From: Mycobacterium sp. UM_CSW
Lineage (GTDB): Bacteria; Actinomycetota; Actinomycetes; Mycobacteriales; Mycobacteriaceae
Reading direction: 5' to 3'
DNA length: 64,000 nucleotides
NCBI RefSeq assembly: GCF_000455205.1
Contig: NZ_AUWQ01000034.1
Span: 33,647 to 97,646 of the forward strand
This document shows, piece after piece, positions 1 to 8,532 of the stretch. The translations under genes and the position numbers were made by a program. Under the pieces are notes generated by a model, which was given only the letters and a program-made list of their open reading frames with translations, was not told where the DNA came from and ran no database searches. Every line of letters begins with the position of its first letter. The stretch's first letter is position 1.

Positions 1-1
1 C

Positions 2-1063
2 TTAGACGACGGCTTCGAAGGCAATGCCCAGAGCCTGCGGATTCTAGTTATCGGCAAGATTAGAAGCAACAAATACGAAGGAAATAACCCTACGTATGCC
101 ACCATAGCCGCGGTATCTAAATATCCCTGGAAGCGGGCAGGTAAACGGGCGGATCACGACGAAATAATAGATACCGATTCGGAATATCGTAAGCACTGGA
201 AGAAATTCAGTGCTTACGACCCGCAATACGAGCTCCTGACGCAGGCAAGAGAGTTCCTTCCGCCTTGCATCAGCGAGAAGGAAATACAGTCACTCGAAGC
301 TTCCGTGATGGATGTCGCCGATGACATCACATATGCGGTCCATGACCTCGAAGACTTCTACTTGGCCGGGATTCTCGACGTCTCGTGGATACGCGAAGAT
401 CTGGAAAAGTACATACGAGGAGAGCAAAAGACTGGTGATGTTTTCTTCGAACTCGCGAGCCGCCTAGGCGTGGATTATTCCGGCTGGTTCAATGACGATG
501 AAATGATCCGTGCTGCAGAGTGGGCAGAGCGGGAACTGAAGTCTGGATTCAACCGTCGGCAGGTTAACTACAGTGAGGTGGAAGCGCAAGCACGCAAACG
601 CGGCTCTGACTTCATCGACACGTTTATAAATGCGATTGAAGTGCGTGATGAGCCCTTCTGGACGGGCGGACCGTATGTCGGGCTTGACGAGCGCAACTGG
701 CACCGCGTTCAAATCCTCAAAGAGATTACACGATCGTATGTTGTGCAGCGCCCAGACATTGCGCTTCTTCAACGGGGGCAACAGGAGGTGCTCGAAAAAT
801 TCGTGAAGCTGCTGTACGAATGGAGCGAAAACGATCGAGCTCGCCTTCCTGCGCGGCTGAAGCGTGAGATTGAAATCGCGGAAGAACAGCTTGATGGAGG
901 TTCGACAATTGGTTATGGAAAAGACCAGCATGCACCAAGAGGCAAGAATAAGAATCGCGCCATTCTCGACTACATATGTACTCTGACTGATTTGGAATGC
1001 CTGCAAATATACTACAAATTAAGCGGCATCCAGGTACATCGACCAGGTATGGTTAGCTTCTGA
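2..1063 (+). CDS. dGTPase-like dNTP triphosphohydrolase (HD superfamily), 5' end missing
   Basis: The frame is open from the window edge, so the N-terminus and the first HD-domain histidines are missing. About 353 residues remain. Near its start it reads GFEGNAQSLRIL, typical of dGTP triphosphohydrolases, and around base 302 it reads SVMDVADDITYAVHDLEDF, the downstream HD-domain segment with the conserved metal-ligand Asp and the family's VHD/ED signature. The family hydrolyses dNTPs to nucleoside and triphosphate. Chromosomal versions act in nucleotide homeostasis, while some carried on mobile or defence islands deplete dNTPs during phage infection. The gene is AT-richer than the chromosome. 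A defence role is inferred from its location only. The next gene on the right is on the opposite strand. Confidence 0.85.
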   Translation, partial: LDDGFEGNAQSLRILVIGKIRSNKYEGNNPTYATIAAVSKYPWKRAGKRADHDEIIDTDSEYRKHWKKFSAYDPQYELLTQAREFLPPCISEKEIQSLEASVMDVADDITYAVHDLEDFYLAGILDVSWIREDLEKYIRGEQKTGDVFFELASRLGVDYSGWFNDDEMIRAAEWAERELKSGFNRRQVNYSEVEAQARKRGSDFIDTFINAIEVRDEPFWTGGPYVGLDERNWHRVQILKEITRSYVVQRPDIALLQRGQQEVLEKFVKLLYEWSENDRARLPARLKREIEIAEEQLDGGSTIGYGKDQHAPRGKNKNRAILDYICTLTDLECLQIYYKLSGIQVHRPGMVSF

Positions 1064-1131
1064 GGCAACGGTACTTTCGTGTTTCACCAATAACCAGCGC
1101 TGTAATCGCAAGTACTCCATAGCCAAGGTCC

Positions 1132-1413
1132 CTAGGGGTAAATAGCAAAGACGTCGTTCTCGTCCACAGTGTGCTTCACATGGGTCAATGCCAGATCCAC
1201 TTCCGCAGGTTTGAATTGGCTCTCGTTCTCGAGCTCCGCATGAAGATCATCGCGGCTGATGGGACCCTTATCCTGGAGTAATCTCCTCACAGCTAGCACA
1301 ATAGACTGAAGTCGCAAGATGCCATCGACAGGGCGCATCTCATAAATGGTCATGGTTGGGGTTGCCATTTCTCCTTCACCTGCTTCTTCGATTGTTTTCG
1401 GATTCTGCTCCAT
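1132..1413 (-). CDS. Small hypothetical protein, possibly winged-helix
   Basis: This is a 93-residue acidic protein that I do not recognise. Residues about 30-90 read as a compact helical domain with a segment GPISRDDLHAELE that resembles helices of a winged-helix domain, but no family can be named. The first ATG at 1413 has no Shine-Dalgarno. A second in-frame ATG at 1368 is preceded closely by AAGGAG and may be the real start, giving 78 residues. It converges with the dGTPase-like gene, and about 450 bp without a convincing gene lies upstream. The base composition matches the element. Whether it works with the dGTPase is unknown. Confidence 0.55.
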   Translation of the reverse strand: MEQNPKTIEEAGEGEMATPTMTIYEMRPVDGILRLQSIVLAVRRLLQDKGPISRDDLHAELENESQFKPAEVDLALTHVKHTVDENDVFAIYP

Positions 1414-1865
1414 ATATTCAAATCGCTATACTGTTTTCTCAATTTATCTGGCATTAATTATCAGGTTTAATCGGTGTGAAAGATAGGGTGAAAAATACAA
1501 CGCCACGCCGAAGTACGCCACGCGTGCCGCGACGGTGCGGGTAGCGAGGGGCAATCACCTTTGACCCACACAGGCCAACCGTAATGGAGACCACCGACAT
1601 TGGGACTGCCTCGACGCATCGTTGACATGTGTGTTCGCTGGGCTATGCCTCTACGCACGCCGTACTCGCTGTGCCGCTTTCACGTCGCCTTTCGTGTACT
1701 CGCCCTGGCACAGAACGAGCCCTCCCCAGCTGAGGCGACGACCCGATTGACGACCTACCGCGCTCCCGACTCCGAACTCGCCTGGGTGCTCCCATCATCA
1801 CCGCACGTCCGCGCCAGATCAGTGCATGACCTGGCGATACATCGACAGCCGAGCCGGGCCTTTGC
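1414..1865. other. Region without a convincing gene
   Basis: About 450 bp lies between two minus-strand genes. The right flank of the small gene (about 1420-1490) is AT-rich and probably holds its promoter. Short open frames on both strands here have no start signals or recognisable sequence. I see no RNA gene or clear repeat. Confidence 0.5.
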
Positions 1866-2384
1866 TCAGCTCATTTGGGATCCGGCAGCGAATAGCTGCC
1901 GTACGCGCCGAGTGAGCTCCCAATACTCGGGGATGGTCAGTTCCGTGATCAACGACATGATGTGATCGATCTTGTTCACATCAGCCGGCTTCTGACTATT
2001 GGCGTCGACCGCAAGCCGATGCAATAGATCGGCGAAATACGCAATTGCGTTGTACTCCGGCCGCTTTCGGAACGTTTCGACCGAGTCATAGCCGAGCCGC
2101 TTCGCCGCGACCTCGCGTAGGACAGAGGGTCTCGCACCGCGACGTCCTATTTCAAGGCCGAACAAGATGCCGATAGCCGTGCCCTGCGCGCCCTCGGCAT
2201 ACGACGTGAAAGCGTGTCGAAGCATCCGCTCGATGTCGTCAGCGCTGCCAGCCCCCATCGTCGCCGTCGCGAGCTTGGACAGCTCGGGCAGTTCATCGAT
2301 GCGCTCCCGCAGCCGGTGCAGGCCGGTCTTGCGAACGATCTTCAGCTCATTGATGAGTGCTCCGCGTCGCTCTTGTTCCGGCAT
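1866..2384 (-). CDS. Hypothetical protein of an actinobacterial element-associated family
   Basis: This 172-residue soluble protein starts MPEQERRGALINELKIVR. The middle carries GTAIGILFGLE followed by GARPSVLREVAAKRLGYDSVETFRKRPE. I associate that pattern with poorly characterised actinobacterial proteins that pair a short helical segment with an HTH-like 'AAKRLGYDSVETFRK' stretch. No enzyme motif, signal peptide or membrane helix is visible. It is divergent from the gene at 2510, with about 125 bp between them that must hold both promoters. A regulatory role is possible from the HTH-like helix pair but unproven. Confidence 0.6.
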   Translation of the reverse strand: MPEQERRGALINELKIVRKTGLHRLRERIDELPELSKLATATMGAGSADDIERMLRHAFTSYAEGAQGTAIGILFGLEIGRRGARPSVLREVAAKRLGYDSVETFRKRPEYNAIAYFADLLHRLAVDANSQKPADVNKIDHIMSLITELTIPEYWELTRRVRQLFAAGSQMS

Positions 2385-2509
2385 AACCCGATTCTGCCCT
2401 GATATCTACCATTCTACGCCCAGAAAATGCGACATCAGCGGGAGGACCATGGATGACGAGGGGATATCGCATTCACTGATGGCCCGAAGTTGACCAGAAA
2501 GGACTCACA

Positions 2510-2878
2510 ATGACGTACGAACTGGAGCCGATGAAGCAGCGCAGGCCAGAGTTACCCCCCGCACTACCGCCGTTCTCAAAGGAAGCGCGACAGGTGGCGC
2601 AGATGGACCGCCAGTCCATCGTCCGTGCCCGCGAGGACTTCAACCGGGTGCGGGAGCACCTACACCAGCTCGAGCTCAGTCGGCTAGCTGAGAATGCCGA
2701 GGCGGACATGCGTGAGGAGTGCACCATCCATGCCATGCGTAACGCACGGGAGGTTGATGACGCCGCGCGACACTTCGAAGGCGGCCGCGAAGGCCTCGCC
2801 ATGACCATCCGGGAAATGCAGGCGGCCTACAACACCGGCGAGATCGCACACATCGCGATGCGGGGATGTCACCGGTAA
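2510..2878 (+). CDS. Hypothetical helical protein
   Basis: This encodes 122 residues, starting at an ATG 6-8 bases after AAAGGA. The sequence is rich in charged and helix-forming residues from about residue 25 on (QMDRQSIVRAREDFNRVREHL), suggesting a coiled or helical protein. There is no signal peptide, membrane segment or known motif. Its stop codon overlaps the next start in a TAATG junction, so the two genes are almost certainly co-translated. I do not recognise the family. Confidence 0.6.
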   Translation: MTYELEPMKQRRPELPPALPPFSKEARQVAQMDRQSIVRAREDFNRVREHLHQLELSRLAENAEADMREECTIHAMRNAREVDDAARHFEGGREGLAMTIREMQAAYNTGEIAHIAMRGCHR

Positions 2879-3129
2879 TGGCTGCGCTTCCCTGCTTCGA
2901 GGATCTGTGGAACGGCGTGACCTGCCTGGCGGCCGCACCTCCACCGGTTGACCCGCTGATCGAGCGCCTGCGCCAGATCAGCCAACAGCTCGTCGAGGAA
3001 AAGCGGGCGATGGACCGTCGTGCCCAGCAGGTGATCCGTGCGATGCAAGCCGTCGCGTCGGCCGCCGGACAGGACGGGTCGACGGTTCAAGACGATACGA
3101 GCGTCGAGCGGTGGGTCGTGACCGAATGA
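2878..3129 (+). CDS. Hypothetical short helical protein
   Basis: The start chosen is the ATG at 2878, which shares two bases with the upstream TAA stop. An earlier in-frame start at 2866 exists but would overlap more. The product is 83 residues, with a coiled-coil-like middle (IERLRQISQQLVEEKRAMDRRAQQ) and a Ser/Thr-rich acidic tail. It is coupled to the preceding gene and 55 bp from a small membrane protein gene. No family is recognised. This triple of small genes lies immediately before the transfer operon and may belong to it functionally, which is inference. Confidence 0.55.
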   Translation: MAALPCFEDLWNGVTCLAAAPPPVDPLIERLRQISQQLVEEKRAMDRRAQQVIRAMQAVASAAGQDGSTVQDDTSVERWVVTE

Positions 3130-3184
3130 TTCCCTACTGCGCAGCCAGTCGAAATGAAGCGGTTCCGAATCATCGGGGTGGACC

Positions 3185-3394
3185 GTGAATAGCTCGGGAC
3201 CGGGTCACTTCGTCGACCGGCTCATCGGCTGGTGCTTCAGCATCCTGGCCGCAGCGATCGCGCTCTACTGCGCAGTCAAGCTGCTCGCGGACATCTTGCC
3301 GGCGCTGGTTGTTGTGGTCGGCGCGCTCACGCTCATCAGCCTGGTCGTCGGGGCGGGAATCGTTGTGTTCCGCACAATACGAAACCGTTGGTGA
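3185..3394 (+). CDS. Small two-helix membrane protein
   Basis: A GTG start is followed by 69 codons. Two hydrophobic stretches (about residues 14-33, LIGWCFSILAAAIALYCAV, and 37-60, ILPALVVVVGALTLISLVVG) predict a hairpin membrane protein with a short basic C-terminal tail (RTIRNRW). It is in line with the preceding small genes and 170 bp before the transfer operon. Small membrane proteins of this type are common in actinobacterial mobile elements, but no specific role can be assigned. Confidence 0.55.
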   Translation: MNSSGPGHFVDRLIGWCFSILAAAIALYCAVKLLADILPALVVVVGALTLISLVVGAGIVVFRTIRNRW

Positions 3395-3461
3395 TTTCAT
3401 GACATTTCGTATCAAGAACGTCTGTTCCTTTCGGTGTTGTGTTATGTACCAAAGTCATTGA

Positions 3462-3481
3462 GCGTTGCATCGAAGCAACGC
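3462..3481. repeat. Inverted repeat GCGTTGC-N6-GCAACGC upstream of the transfer operon
   Basis: Seven-base perfect arms are separated by ATCGAA. The repeat lies in the 170-bp gap between the small membrane protein gene and the operon starting at 3565. It could be an operator, a weak terminator hairpin or part of an origin of transfer. No T-run follows, so operator or oriT-type hairpin is favoured over terminator. Confidence 0.45.
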
Positions 3482-3564
3482 ATAGTAGGAATGTGCGCCC
3501 GTTGATTTGATTCAACGCTAAGCGCCATTCACCAACTCACCGAATTTACAAAGGGAGGATAGCC

Positions 3565-3822
3565 ATGTCTAAAACAGGACGATCAAACCAACGCCGCGGA
3601 CCACGCGGCACACGAAAAGCGCAGCGACGCACTGTCGTTCTCGGGGTCAGACGGAAGCCTCCCGATCTGCCCAAGCTCAGTCGGGCAGTCATCGCCATAG
3701 CCATGCGCGAGGCCGAAGCAGACGCTGAGGTCAAAGCGGCCATAGCCGACTGGGCGCCGGACGAACTACAAGACGAAGACAATCCTTCAAAAGGATCAGA
3801 CGTGGAGGTCGGTCATGACTGA
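3565..3822 (+). CDS. Small basic protein at the head of the transfer operon
   Basis: This encodes 85 residues, with a strong Shine-Dalgarno (GGGAGG, 3553-3558). The first 35 residues are very basic (GRSNQRRGPRGTRKAQRR), suggesting nucleic-acid binding. The C-terminal half is acidic. It overlaps the coupling ATPase gene by 8 bases, so the two are translationally coupled. The position suggests an accessory DNA-binding protein of transfer or replication, but no family is recognised. Confidence 0.6.
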   Translation: MSKTGRSNQRRGPRGTRKAQRRTVVLGVRRKPPDLPKLSRAVIAIAMREAEADAEVKAAIADWAPDELQDEDNPSKGSDVEVGHD

Positions 3823-6016
3823 CCAACTAGACGTTCCGCTCACCGCCGACTCGCTATTCTGGCAGCAGTTCTTCTTTCAGCAGCCGTTCCAGGAAGCGAA
3901 AGCCGTTGGTCTGCTCAGGCATTGGGCGGCTCAAGACCATGCACCCCAACTCATCCTTGAGGCTCGTTCGGATGTCACCGGTGTTGAGTACTTAGTTGGC
4001 AGCCAACTGCGGCACGCACAACAGGTACGCCGGTCAGTCGAGGACCTCGTTGAGGGCTCGATCGTGACGAGTTACGAACCGGGCGATCGAGAGCAGATCA
4101 GCACTGCGCGTCGGCTGCAACTGACCACCACCACGCGACCGCTTGAACCATCAGACCCGGTGGCGGCGGGCCGGTCAATCCTCCACGCCCTCACCGCAGT
4201 TCAGCGCGGCGAGCGCATGGTCATTCAAATCGTGCTCGGTCCGCGCTACCAGCCATTGCTCGGTCCCCCAGCGCCAAACCGCGCCGATCAACCGGTTCTT
4301 TCGAAGGTGCTCCACGGCGTCCTCCCCGAGCAACGACCTGATTCCCGGCAGGCGTTGGCCCACAAGCTGGGCCAACACGGCTTCCGAGCGGCACTGCGGA
4401 TTGGCGTCGATGCTGCCACGGCTGACCGGCGTCGTACGTTACTGCTTGGCCTGGCGGCGGCAATCCGGACTGCGGAAGCACCAGGCGTGCACCTAAAGCT
4501 CAGACCTGAGAAGCCGCGGGAAATCAACGCCCCACGTTCAACGTGGTCGATGTTCACTCGCTCGCAGCATCTGACAGTGACGGAGGTTGCGCGACTCACC
4601 GGTTGGCCCGTGTCCGATCGCGATGAGCCGTTTCCGGGCCAGCCACCACGGCATCCGAAACCTGTGCGACCGAGCGGGGCCGTGCAAACGGGTGAACGCG
4701 TTGTGGCAACAGCCAATGCGCCAGGCGCTGAAGGCCCAGTCGGCTACAGCGTCACTGATGCACTCCGGCACACGTGGGTGATCGGTCCCAACGGTGTTGG
4801 CAAATCGACGCTCCTGCTCAACCTGATCGTCCAAGACCTTGAGGCCGGTCGGCCGATTGTCGTCGTCGAGCCAAAGGATTTGGTCCGCGACATCTTGGCC
4901 CGCGTCCCCGAGCACCGCAAGGAAGACATCGTGCTTGTCGACCCCTTTGACGTGGCGCCAGTCGGCATCAACCCGCTCGACAGCCGCTACCGTGATGGAC
5001 GCCAACCTGAGGTCGTTGCCGACGCGCTGTTTGGCACCTTTAAGGCAATCCATGGCGACAGCCTCGGTCCGCGTAGTGCCGACATTCTTCGCAATTCGCT
5101 CGACGTGCTCGCGCGGCGCGACGACGCGTCGCTGGTGATGCTGCCGCTGCTGCTGACTAATCCCGGCTTTCGCCGCTCGCTCACGCAGCACACCATGCGC
5201 GACGACCCCTATGCGGCCGGGCCCTTTTGGCAATGGTTCGACAGCCTTTCGCCGGAAGCCATCGCGACGACCGTCGCACCGCTGAGCAACAAGCTGCGAC
5301 CGCTCCTGACCAAACAGCTCCGCGCGGTGCTGGCTCAGCGTTCACCGAAGTTCAACATCCGCCAAGTCCTGACCGAGAACAAGGTGCTACTGGTGCCGCT
5401 GCAAAAGGGCGTCATCGGCCCCGAAAGCGCGCAACTCTTGGGGGCACTAGTCGTAGCCGAACTCTGGCAAGCCATCCGCGAACGAGCCGGAACATCGGAA
5501 GGGACCCGCACGCCGCTCATGGTCTATATCGACGAAGTCCAGGATTACCTGCGCCTGCCAACCGACCTTGGTGATGCACTCGCCACGGCTCGCGGCCTTG
5601 GCGCCGGCTTCCACCTGGCGCACCAGTACGAGAAGCAGCTGCCGCCGGCCATGCTGGATGCCTTCCGCAACAACGCCCGTTCCCGCATCTGCTTTCAGCT
5701 GCGGCCCGGCGATGCCAAGGAGATGGTGGCCGGTCAATCGGTGCTGAGCGTCGAGGACTTCGGCATGCTGCCCGCGTACCACGTCTACGCGAGCCTGGTA
5801 CGCGACAACGCCGTGCAGCCGTGGGCTTCCGGTATCACCAGCGCACCGCCGCCCAAAACCAGCGACCCGGACGAGATCCGGCGACTGAGCCGGGAGCGCT
5901 ATGGCCAACCACTCGATGACATCGAAACCGGCTTCTCCGAACTCCTCAGTGGTGCAGCCAAAGCGGAGAAATCAGATGAGATGGGCGGACCGAAACGGCG
6001 ACGGAGGCAGGCATGA
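3815..6016 (+). CDS. VirD4/HerA-like conjugal DNA-transfer (coupling) ATPase
   Basis: The 733-residue P-loop ATPase has Walker A GPNGVGKST at residues 324-332 and Walker B VYIDEVQD with D573-E574. The distal block ARGLGAGFHLAHQYEKQLP resembles the sensor/glutamine region of coupling proteins. These proteins pump DNA through or toward the mating channel. No N-terminal membrane helices are visible, unlike classical VirD4, so it may act as a soluble translocase or rely on another membrane anchor. The N-terminal 300 residues are not recognised. The C-terminus is basic (GGPKRRRRQA). It overlaps both neighbours by 4-8 bases, so the operon is tightly coupled. Role in conjugation is family-based inference. 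Confidence 0.85.
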   Translation: MTDQLDVPLTADSLFWQQFFFQQPFQEAKAVGLLRHWAAQDHAPQLILEARSDVTGVEYLVGSQLRHAQQVRRSVEDLVEGSIVTSYEPGDREQISTARRLQLTTTTRPLEPSDPVAAGRSILHALTAVQRGERMVIQIVLGPRYQPLLGPPAPNRADQPVLSKVLHGVLPEQRPDSRQALAHKLGQHGFRAALRIGVDAATADRRRTLLLGLAAAIRTAEAPGVHLKLRPEKPREINAPRSTWSMFTRSQHLTVTEVARLTGWPVSDRDEPFPGQPPRHPKPVRPSGAVQTGERVVATANAPGAEGPVGYSVTDALRHTWVIGPNGVGKSTLLLNLIVQDLEAGRPIVVVEPKDLVRDILARVPEHRKEDIVLVDPFDVAPVGINPLDSRYRDGRQPEVVADALFGTFKAIHGDSLGPRSADILRNSLDVLARRDDASLVMLPLLLTNPGFRRSLTQHTMRDDPYAAGPFWQWFDSLSPEAIATTVAPLSNKLRPLLTKQLRAVLAQRSPKFNIRQVLTENKVLLVPLQKGVIGPESAQLLGALVVAELWQAIRERAGTSEGTRTPLMVYIDEVQDYLRLPTDLGDALATARGLGAGFHLAHQYEKQLPPAMLDAFRNNARSRICFQLRPGDAKEMVAGQSVLSVEDFGMLPAYHVYASLVRDNAVQPWASGITSAPPPKTSDPDEIRRLSRERYGQPLDDIETGFSELLSGAAKAEKSDEMGGPKRRRRQA

Positions 6017-6990
6017 GACGAGAAGACAACCACGATCATGCCGGTCCAATCGGTGATCCGATCCGCTTGAGTAACAAACCGCCCCTGACCTCAATAAATG
6101 ACAAGTCAGGGTTGGCGAATGATGGTGCCCATACGGGCACCACACCCCCGAAGCAGACGAAGAAGCGCCGGACCCAGTCCCACGACATTGAGGCATTGCG
6201 GGAACGACTGAGCGAACGCGACCTAGCAATACTGCGATCCGTTGCAGAGCACCAATTCCTAACTGTTCGCCAAATCGAAGCCTTCTACTTCGCCGATCAC
6301 CCATCGGCAACTGGTGGACGACTGGCCCGGCGAGCATTGGCGCGGATGCGTAATCTGCGCCTCCTCGGTGCCACCAACCGGCGGGTTGGTGGCGTCCGCA
6401 GCGGGTCCGCGGGCATGGTGCACTACATCGATGTTGTGGGCGATCAGCTGCTCGACGGGCGGTCAGGCAGGGGGTCGCGCCGCTTCTTCAACTGGTCGCA
6501 ACGATTCGTGCACCACCGCCTGGCGATCGCTGACACTCATCTGGCGCTGATCGAGGCTGATCGGCAAGCGCAGCTTGAACTCGTTGAGTGCTTGGTCGAG
6601 CCAGCATCCTGGCGCCGGTTTGTTGGCCTCGGCGGTGCTCGCCTCGCCCTGAAGGCCGATCTTTACATCGAGATCGCGACCACGCCGGGTAGCGACTTCG
6701 TCAATCCTTGGTTTGTCGAATTGGATCTCGGGACAGAGAGCATCGCGACGGTGCTGAAGAAATGCCGCGACTACGAGGCCTACCGCCGGACGGGAACTGA
6801 GCAAGCTGACGGCAGCGGCTTTCCGCTCGTCGCGTGGAGCATGACCCATCCCGACCCGACCAAGGCCGAGCGGCGGCGGCTTGCCCTCCGTGATGCCATC
6901 GACAACGACCGCAATCTGCCCGCTGCACTATTCCGCATCATCGCGCCAGACAAGCTGATCCCGTTGCTAACGCGTGGAGGCGCCGTATGA
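6013..6990 (+). CDS. Replication-relaxation family protein
   Basis: This encodes 325 residues and starts within an ATGA overlap with the coupling ATPase. Residues about 65-145 form a winged-helix-like block (LSERDLAILRSVAEHQFLTV, then RQIEAFYF and RRALARMRNLRLL) typical of the Replic_Relax family. That family occurs on actinobacterial plasmids and integrative elements and is linked to replication initiation or DNA relaxation. The downstream region has an acidic/aromatic core (PWFVELDLGTESIATVLKKCRDYEAY) resembling the nuclease-like half seen in relatives. No separate relaxase is visible in the window, so this protein is the best candidate for processing element DNA. That assignment is inferred. 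Confidence 0.8.
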   Translation: MRREDNHDHAGPIGDPIRLSNKPPLTSINDKSGLANDGAHTGTTPPKQTKKRRTQSHDIEALRERLSERDLAILRSVAEHQFLTVRQIEAFYFADHPSATGGRLARRALARMRNLRLLGATNRRVGGVRSGSAGMVHYIDVVGDQLLDGRSGRGSRRFFNWSQRFVHHRLAIADTHLALIEADRQAQLELVECLVEPASWRRFVGLGGARLALKADLYIEIATTPGSDFVNPWFVELDLGTESIATVLKKCRDYEAYRRTGTEQADGSGFPLVAWSMTHPDPTKAERRRLALRDAIDNDRNLPAALFRIIAPDKLIPLLTRGGAV

Positions 6991-8015
6991 GTGCCTTCCC
7001 CCCAACACAAGTCCCTCGCCGCGAGCTGCTGGTGGGTGACGCCCTCGACCGCCTCCGCGAGCTTCCGGACAGCTCAATCGACATGGCGCTGACCAGTCCG
7101 CCGTATTTCCGGCTGCGCAACTACGGGGAGGACGGGCAGATAGGGCTTGAACAACATGTCGATCAGTGGGCCGATCGGCTCGCAGCGATCAGCGCCGAGA
7201 TTCACCGCGTGCTGGTGCCCACGGGCACCTTCTGGCTCAACCTTGGCGACACTTATGCGACGCACCCCTCACAAGGAGCCGACCGCAAAAGTCTGCTGAT
7301 GGCCCCGGAGCGGCTCGCGTTGCGGCTGCAGCGAGCTGGTTGGACTGTCCGCAACAAGGTGGTGTGGGCCAAGACCAATCCAATGCCGACCAGCATCAAG
7401 GACCGGCTCAACTGCACCTATGAGTTCGTCTATGTCTTCGCGAAACAGCCCAGCTATTTCTTCGACCTTGACGCGGTTCGCCAACCGCACCGCTCGTCCC
7501 TGAGGAAGCCGTACGTCGCTGAGCGGCGCGACGCTGAACTATGGCGCGGACCGAATAGCGACACCGCTACCGGCCTCGACGCCATCAAAGCCGCTGGCCG
7601 CGTCGGGCATCCACTAGGCAAGAACCCGGGCGACGTCTGGCTGCTTCCCAGCAGTAGCTTCCGCGGTGCCCATCACGCGACCTTCCCAGTTCGGTTGGCC
7701 AGCCGAGCGATTCAGGCTGGCTGTCCCGAGGCCCGCTGCACCCGATGCCGGCTGCCGTGGCGACGACGAGTCATCCGCGCCATCGGCGGAACCGCTATCC
7801 GAGCAGCGCTGGTACCAACGTGCGAGTGCCGTACTACGAGCGAGCCTGGTCTTGTGCTTGACCCGTTCATTGGCAGCGGCACTACCGCCATCGCCGCCGA
7901 GGAGCTTGCACGCGATTGGCTAGGCATCGAGCTCAATCCAGACTTCGCCGCCATGGCAGAGCGTCGGATTCTCGACGCGCGAGGGCGTCGACAGCCGGAA
8001 GAAAAAGCAGCATGA
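6987..8015 (+). CDS. Site-specific DNA methyltransferase (beta class, N4-C or N6-A)
   Basis: The 342-residue enzyme has catalytic motif IV TSPPY at residues 36-40 near the N-terminus and the AdoMet-binding motif I DPFIGSGTT around residue 294 near the C-terminus, the circular order of beta-class amino-methyltransferases. TSPPY is seen in both N4-cytosine and some N6-adenine enzymes. A Cys-rich insert (CPEARCTRC, then CEC) just before motif I probably binds zinc. It overlaps the upstream gene by an ATGA junction. No restriction endonuclease gene is adjacent, so it is an orphan methyltransferase, perhaps protecting transferred DNA from host restriction or controlling element genes (inference). 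Confidence 0.88.
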   Translation: MSAFPPTQVPRRELLVGDALDRLRELPDSSIDMALTSPPYFRLRNYGEDGQIGLEQHVDQWADRLAAISAEIHRVLVPTGTFWLNLGDTYATHPSQGADRKSLLMAPERLALRLQRAGWTVRNKVVWAKTNPMPTSIKDRLNCTYEFVYVFAKQPSYFFDLDAVRQPHRSSLRKPYVAERRDAELWRGPNSDTATGLDAIKAAGRVGHPLGKNPGDVWLLPSSSFRGAHHATFPVRLASRAIQAGCPEARCTRCRLPWRRRVIRAIGGTAIRAALVPTCECRTTSEPGLVLDPFIGSGTTAIAAEELARDWLGIELNPDFAAMAERRILDARGRRQPEEKAA

Positions 8016-8101
8016 CAAGCCACAGGCCTCATCGGTGTCATGCGGTCGTTCCCGTAAGCGCACCACGCGCTTACCGGCCGCACAGCACCGAGGAGGTCGC
8101 T

Positions 8102-8455
8102 ATGTCCACACCCGATGAGTCAGCCAAAGGCGTGAAGACCCTTGGCATCCGGCTCCAACCCGATGTACATGCGCAATTGAGCTTCATTGCTCAACTGCGT
8201 GAGGGCACTATCACCGACGAGATCCAGATCGCCATCACCGGGCACATCGCTCGGTCGAAGGAAGATCCGGAACTCCGAGGCCGCGCCGACGCGGCACGCG
8301 CTGAAATCGAGCGTGAAGCCGCCGCAAGGCAGAAGGCCATCGCCAGCCTGTTCACGACGGAACCACCTGGATCTAGCGGTGATTCCGACGACACGGCAGG
8401 ACAGTCACGGCCGGCACGTCGCGGTCAGAAAGGTGATAGCCCGCCGGAGAACTGA
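8102..8455 (+). CDS. Small element protein, possibly ribbon-helix-helix-like
   Basis: The start at ATG 8102 is chosen because GAGGAGG lies at the correct distance (about 8089-8095). An open frame extends further upstream into the methyltransferase gene without a start signal. The product is 117 residues: VKTLGIRLQPDVHAQLSFIA resembles the beta-strand/helix start of ribbon-helix-helix proteins, and a long charged helix follows (EIEREAAARQKAIASLF). Its disordered tail is polar. It is the last gene of the transfer operon and is followed by a strong hairpin. A DNA-binding or accessory mobilization role is plausible but unproven. Confidence 0.6.
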   Translation: MSTPDESAKGVKTLGIRLQPDVHAQLSFIAQLREGTITDEIQIAITGHIARSKEDPELRGRADAARAEIEREAAARQKAIASLFTTEPPGSSGDSDDTAGQSRPARRGQKGDSPPEN

Positions 8456-8493
8456 TCGGCCTGAACCGAATCAGCACCCCTCCGGAATCCGGG

Positions 8494-8532
8494 CCGGGGA
8501 GCAGATCGAGCCCGATGCTCACTGCTCCCCGG
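8494..8532 (+). terminator. Strong hairpin after the transfer operon
   Basis: Eleven-base perfect arms (CCGGGGAGCAG and CTGCTCCCCGG) enclose a 17-base loop, 39 bases after the last stop codon of the operon. There is no clear T-run, as is common for mycobacterial terminators. It separates the transfer operon from the repressor/ImmA/recombinase operon. Confidence 0.6.

Noticed and set aside
1600-1965. 121-codon plus-strand frame in the gene-poor part of the element
   Set aside because: It has no ribosome-binding site, no family resemblance, and its 3' part is antisense to the better supported minus-strand gene at 1866.
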